DNA of 64,000 nt. Origin: Hanleya hanleyi (taxonomy: Eukaryota; Mollusca; Polyplacophora; Lepidopleurida; Hanleyidae). Below are positions 61,965 to 64,000 of the stretch, one piece after another. Both the position numbers and the translations under genes were made by a program. Under the pieces are notes generated by a model, which was given only the letters and a program-made list of their open reading frames with translations, did not search any database and was not told the DNA's origin. Within the stretch, counting starts at the first letter, position 1, and each line of letters begins with the position of its first letter. The stretch spans positions 62,001 to 126,000 of the forward strand of contig JAVTVY010033707.1 in assembly GCA_036873755.1 (NCBI GenBank), read 5' to 3'.

Positions 61965-62402
61965 CTAGCGTTTATTTATAACGGGTATATCTTGGGCCGG
62001 AGATTCTTTCTGATTTTCTTCGTTGGCTTCCACAGTGTCCATGGTAAATGACCAGTCCAACTCGTCTGATGACCGCTTGATAAGCACTTGATCCACATCT
62101 ACCACGGCATCTTCCAATGCAGACCATAGATCAGGGTGAAGGGTAAAATGCACTGTACCCCCATCTAGCCGAGCCAATTGAGCAAAGAAAGGGCGGCGTC
62201 GGATGTACACATCGTGACACAAGTGGATGAGGTCGCCGTCCAGTTCACCAGACAACACCCGTTTGAATTTGGTCCAGCCCTCTCGGGACAGACGAATGTG
62301 AGCCGGGCACGGTTGTGTAAGGTCCGCATCACAGATGTCTCCCACCTCCTCCATGATATCGACCGTATCCGCATAAACGTGCAGGAAGACCTCGGGGGTC
62401 AA
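61965..62402 (-). CDS. E2 PC4-like protein A
   Basis: 145 residues with one repeat unit: LSREGWTKFKRVLSGELDGD, VYIRRRPFFAQL, then FTLHPDLWSALED and an acidic tail. Homologous to each half of E1 44458-45144. A stop closely precedes it, and the frame may have lost N-terminal codons. Confidence 0.5.
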   Translation of the reverse strand: MTPEVFLHVYADTVDIMEEVGDICDADLTQPCPAHIRLSREGWTKFKRVLSGELDGDLIHLCHDVYIRRRPFFAQLARLDGGTVHFTLHPDLWSALEDAVVDVDQVLIKRSSDELDWSFTMDTVEANEENQKESPAQDIPVINKR

Positions 62403-62515
62403 GCTGAGATACGCCCGTATTATATGCTCCGTGATGGTCAGTACGTGAATGGTACAAGATTTGACTGTCTCTCGTATTTATAGGGAGAACCCCGTGAGTT
62501 CAAAGGATCGGGTGG

Positions 62516-62995
62516 TCAAAGTCTAGCCGGGTAATCAATGGTATCGTCGTCTGGTTCATTGCTAGACATTTGTTCATTGGGTTCTGCCGCCGCTTCTCTC
62601 AGGGCACGAGCCCACTCCAACTCGTCTGATGACCGCTCGTCCGGTGTAAACAGCTGGTCCACGATAGGCACCACTTTCTCGAAGGCTGTCCACAGATCAG
62701 GGTCTAGGGTGAAGCCCCGCGTAGGGTCTTGGTAGCGGCCCAGGCGTGGGAAGAAGTGTCCACGGTGTACGTAGATGGCATTGTCTATGTGGATGAGGTG
62801 TCCGTCGAGCTCGCCGCTCAACACCCGTTTAAATTTGGTCCAGCCGTCACGGTGTAGCGTAACCGTATTCGATACGGTCTCAGCGCGCGACCAGCAAACA
62901 TCTCCACGGTCTTCCACGAGGGTGACTTTATCTTCATATACGTGTAACCCCACCCGGGGTGTAAGGGGAAAGATGGCTCGTAGAACTGGTGACAT
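62516..62995 (-). CDS. E2 PC4-like protein B
   Basis: ATG 62995 (MSPVLRAIF; another ATG is possible at 63028). One repeat unit: LHRDGWTKFKRVLSGELDGH, IYVHRGHFFPRLG, FTLDPDLWTAFEKVVPIVDQ, then an acidic tail (SSDELEWARALREAA). Paralogue of the adjacent A gene. The pair corresponds to the two-repeat single protein of E1. Confidence 0.55.
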   Translation of the reverse strand: MSPVLRAIFPLTPRVGLHVYEDKVTLVEDRGDVCWSRAETVSNTVTLHRDGWTKFKRVLSGELDGHLIHIDNAIYVHRGHFFPRLGRYQDPTRGFTLDPDLWTAFEKVVPIVDQLFTPDERSSDELEWARALREAAAEPNEQMSSNEPDDDTIDYPARL

Positions 62996-63067
62996 GGTTG
63001 ACCCAATGACGAGCGTTGAATGACTCACACTGTGTCTGACCCTCGGATTTATAGTCAGGTCCCACTG

Positions 63068-63394
63068 TCAACGCCACAGCGCCAGGGTCAATAGGGCACA
63101 GACCATGACTAGGCCAACCAGCCGTCGCTGATTCCGGCGTGAGCGCTCGTGGTCCATAGCCCGAGCATCAAGGTTGGCTGTCATAGTCCAGTAGTGGTGA
63201 GTGATGGCACACCTCTCCATCGAGTGCACTCTGTCGAGGACCGCTTCTGTGAACTCGTTCAGGATCTGGCGTCGCCCCTCGTTGTCGTTTCCATCTGAAA
63301 ACATGGACCGAATCACTGCTCGGTAACCCGTGAGCGAATTAACCACGGTCGCATGCTGTAAAATGCGAGTCGCATAGGGACGGGTGTCCGTCAT
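63068..63394 (-). CDS. Small tail-anchored protein (E2 only)
   Basis: 108 residues, intact frame from ATG 63394. A helical body (AVIRSMFSDGND, LNEFTEAVLDRVHSMERCAI) and an arginine-rich stretch precede a single C-terminal hydrophobic helix (LVGLVMVCALLTLALW). This is the layout of a tail-anchored membrane protein. There is no counterpart in E1, no known motif, and the role is unknown. Confidence 0.5.
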   Translation of the reverse strand: MTDTRPYATRILQHATVVNSLTGYRAVIRSMFSDGNDNEGRRQILNEFTEAVLDRVHSMERCAITHHYWTMTANLDARAMDHERSRRNQRRLVGLVMVCALLTLALWR

Positions 63395-63561
63395 GGCTCT
63401 GAAACCGTAGGAATGAAGGTGTAGGATCCAGAGAGACGTGTTTTATAGACCATGTCACACATGCGCGCCTAGACGTAGCTCTACGGGTATAGTCCGTGAT
63501 ACGTACTATTCTGATGGGTTAGTCCAAAAAGGTTGGAGAGCAACAACAACAACAACAAAGA

Positions 63562-63605
63562 TTACAGCGCCGGAGGATCCCCTGGAAAATCTTCTCCACG
63601 TCTCA
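63562..63605 (-). pseudogene. polB: 5' stub of DNA polymerase B at the far end of E2
   Basis: On the minus strand an ATG at 63605 opens MRRGEDFPGDPPAL and stops. The first seven codons equal the start of the E1 polymerase at 33665, as does the DNA just upstream (GGAGCTAT-CCATGAGACGTGG-like). The stub faces inward from the right end, whereas in E1 the polymerase starts at the left end. Confidence 0.65.
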
Positions 63606-63609
63606 TGGT

Positions 63610-63700
63610 ATAGCTCCGGTGAGGCAGGCTCAGGCTGGTCAGGTCAAGCAGGCCAATGAATGCAGCATTGCACTAAACATTCCCACTTTTATACACCTAC
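63610..63700 (-). repeat. TIR-inner-part homologue at the right end of E2
   Basis: The minus strand shows TATA (63688-63693), GTGCAATG...CATTCATT and GACCAGCCTGAGCCTGCC before the polB stub. This parallels the inner E1 TIR (33508-33630). The outer TIR cannot be recognised in the remaining 300 bp of the window. Confidence 0.5.
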
Positions 63701-64000
63701 ATAGAAGTACCCGGATATAGGCGCGGACGTAGGCGAGAGCATCCCAGTACCCGGATGGAGGCGCAGACGTGAGCGAAATTCTAGTACCCGTCCATTGGTT
63801 CTTTTATCGATCGCTCATTGGCTCTTTTTCTCGACCGCTGATTGGTCCAAATGGACCTGCCCATCCTTCCCAGGTTAATTTACAATCCCCTTTTTGGGTT
63901 CAAGCTCTGTATATCGATGCCGCAACATTGTTGCCGAACCTTGCCGAAAGGGAGACCTTTTGACCTGGATGTAACCTTTGACCTTTTGACCCGACATTCA
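63701..64000. other. Flank beyond E2, no gene
   Basis: Two AGTACCCGGAT--AGGCGC-GACGT units and three ATTGGTTC/GCTCATTGG-like words. No coding potential. Confidence 0.35.

Larger units (their letters stand above)
54950..63700 (+). mobile_element. Decayed Polinton E2 (capsid/integrase block)
   Basis: Same gene order and strand as E1: protease, capsid, basic protein, penton, virion-type protein, hydrophobic-tail protein, ATPase, mucin-like, integrase, PC4-like genes. Almost every long gene is frameshifted. There is no polymerase body and no RING/CARD set. The left boundary may be ~52950 or ~54596, and the right end lies near 63700 or beyond the window. Confidence 0.85.

Overview
The window is animal nuclear DNA, most likely from a marine invertebrate. 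The evidence is long stretches without genes, interstitial TTAGGG-type repeats, spliced-genome style non-coding DNA, tRNA-type elements, Gypsy-like LTR debris and two Polinton/Maverick (adintovirus-like) elements of a type with chromodomain integrase and double jelly-roll capsid protein. I see no convincing host protein-coding gene. The species cannot be named from the sequence alone.

Layout. Bases 1-6780 hold no gene that I can support, only a tRNA-like relic, telomere-like repeats and small repeats. 6780-11750 is a repeat-rich block with two broken C2H2 zinc-finger reading frames, each behind a TATA box, and a tandem repeat family that carries the palindrome GCGCATGCGC. 11750-19600 holds a fold-back element, a possible minus-strand LTR relic near 15.2 kb and a ~50-bp minisatellite at 18.2-19.15 kb. 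19.6-31.9 kb is one nested structure: two diverged inverted arms enclose more minisatellites and fold-back elements, and the right arm is split by an LTR retrotransposon (25173-31795, 4-bp target duplication) that codes only for Gag and a protease/zinc-finger protein.

33135-50368 is a complete 17.2-kb Polinton (here E1). It has long terminal inverted repeats, 5'-AGTAGT/ACTACT-3' ends and a perfect 6-bp target duplication (AATGAG). On the plus strand it carries a protein-primed type DNA polymerase B, broken by frameshifts, followed by a tRNA-Leu-like gene. On the minus strand lies a tightly packed, operon-like cluster: adenain-like protease, major capsid protein, basic pVI/pX-like protein, penton-like minor capsid protein, an uncharacterised virion-type protein, a small hydrophobic-tail protein, packaging ATPase, a mucin-like membrane protein, chromodomain integrase and a PC4-like protein. 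The right third is accessory: an acidic poly-Q protein, two RING-finger proteins, a CARD protein and a second PC4-like protein. Three of these accessory genes end in a stem-loop plus purine-rich element that matches the 3' end signal of replication-dependent histone mRNAs. This is the most striking observation in the window.

~52.95-63.7 kb is a second, strongly decayed relative (E2). It keeps the same capsid/ATPase/integrase block in the same order, with frameshifts in nearly every gene and an insertion in the protease. The polymerase is missing except for a 5' stub at the opposite end. Between E1 and E2 are tandem arrays without genes.

The E1 genes form a virus-like module: polymerase and integrase for replication and insertion, ATPase/protease/capsid proteins for particle assembly, PC4-like proteins probably for late transcription or single-strand DNA binding, and a RING/CARD set probably aimed at host death or immune signalling. 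The last two roles are inferences from domain type.
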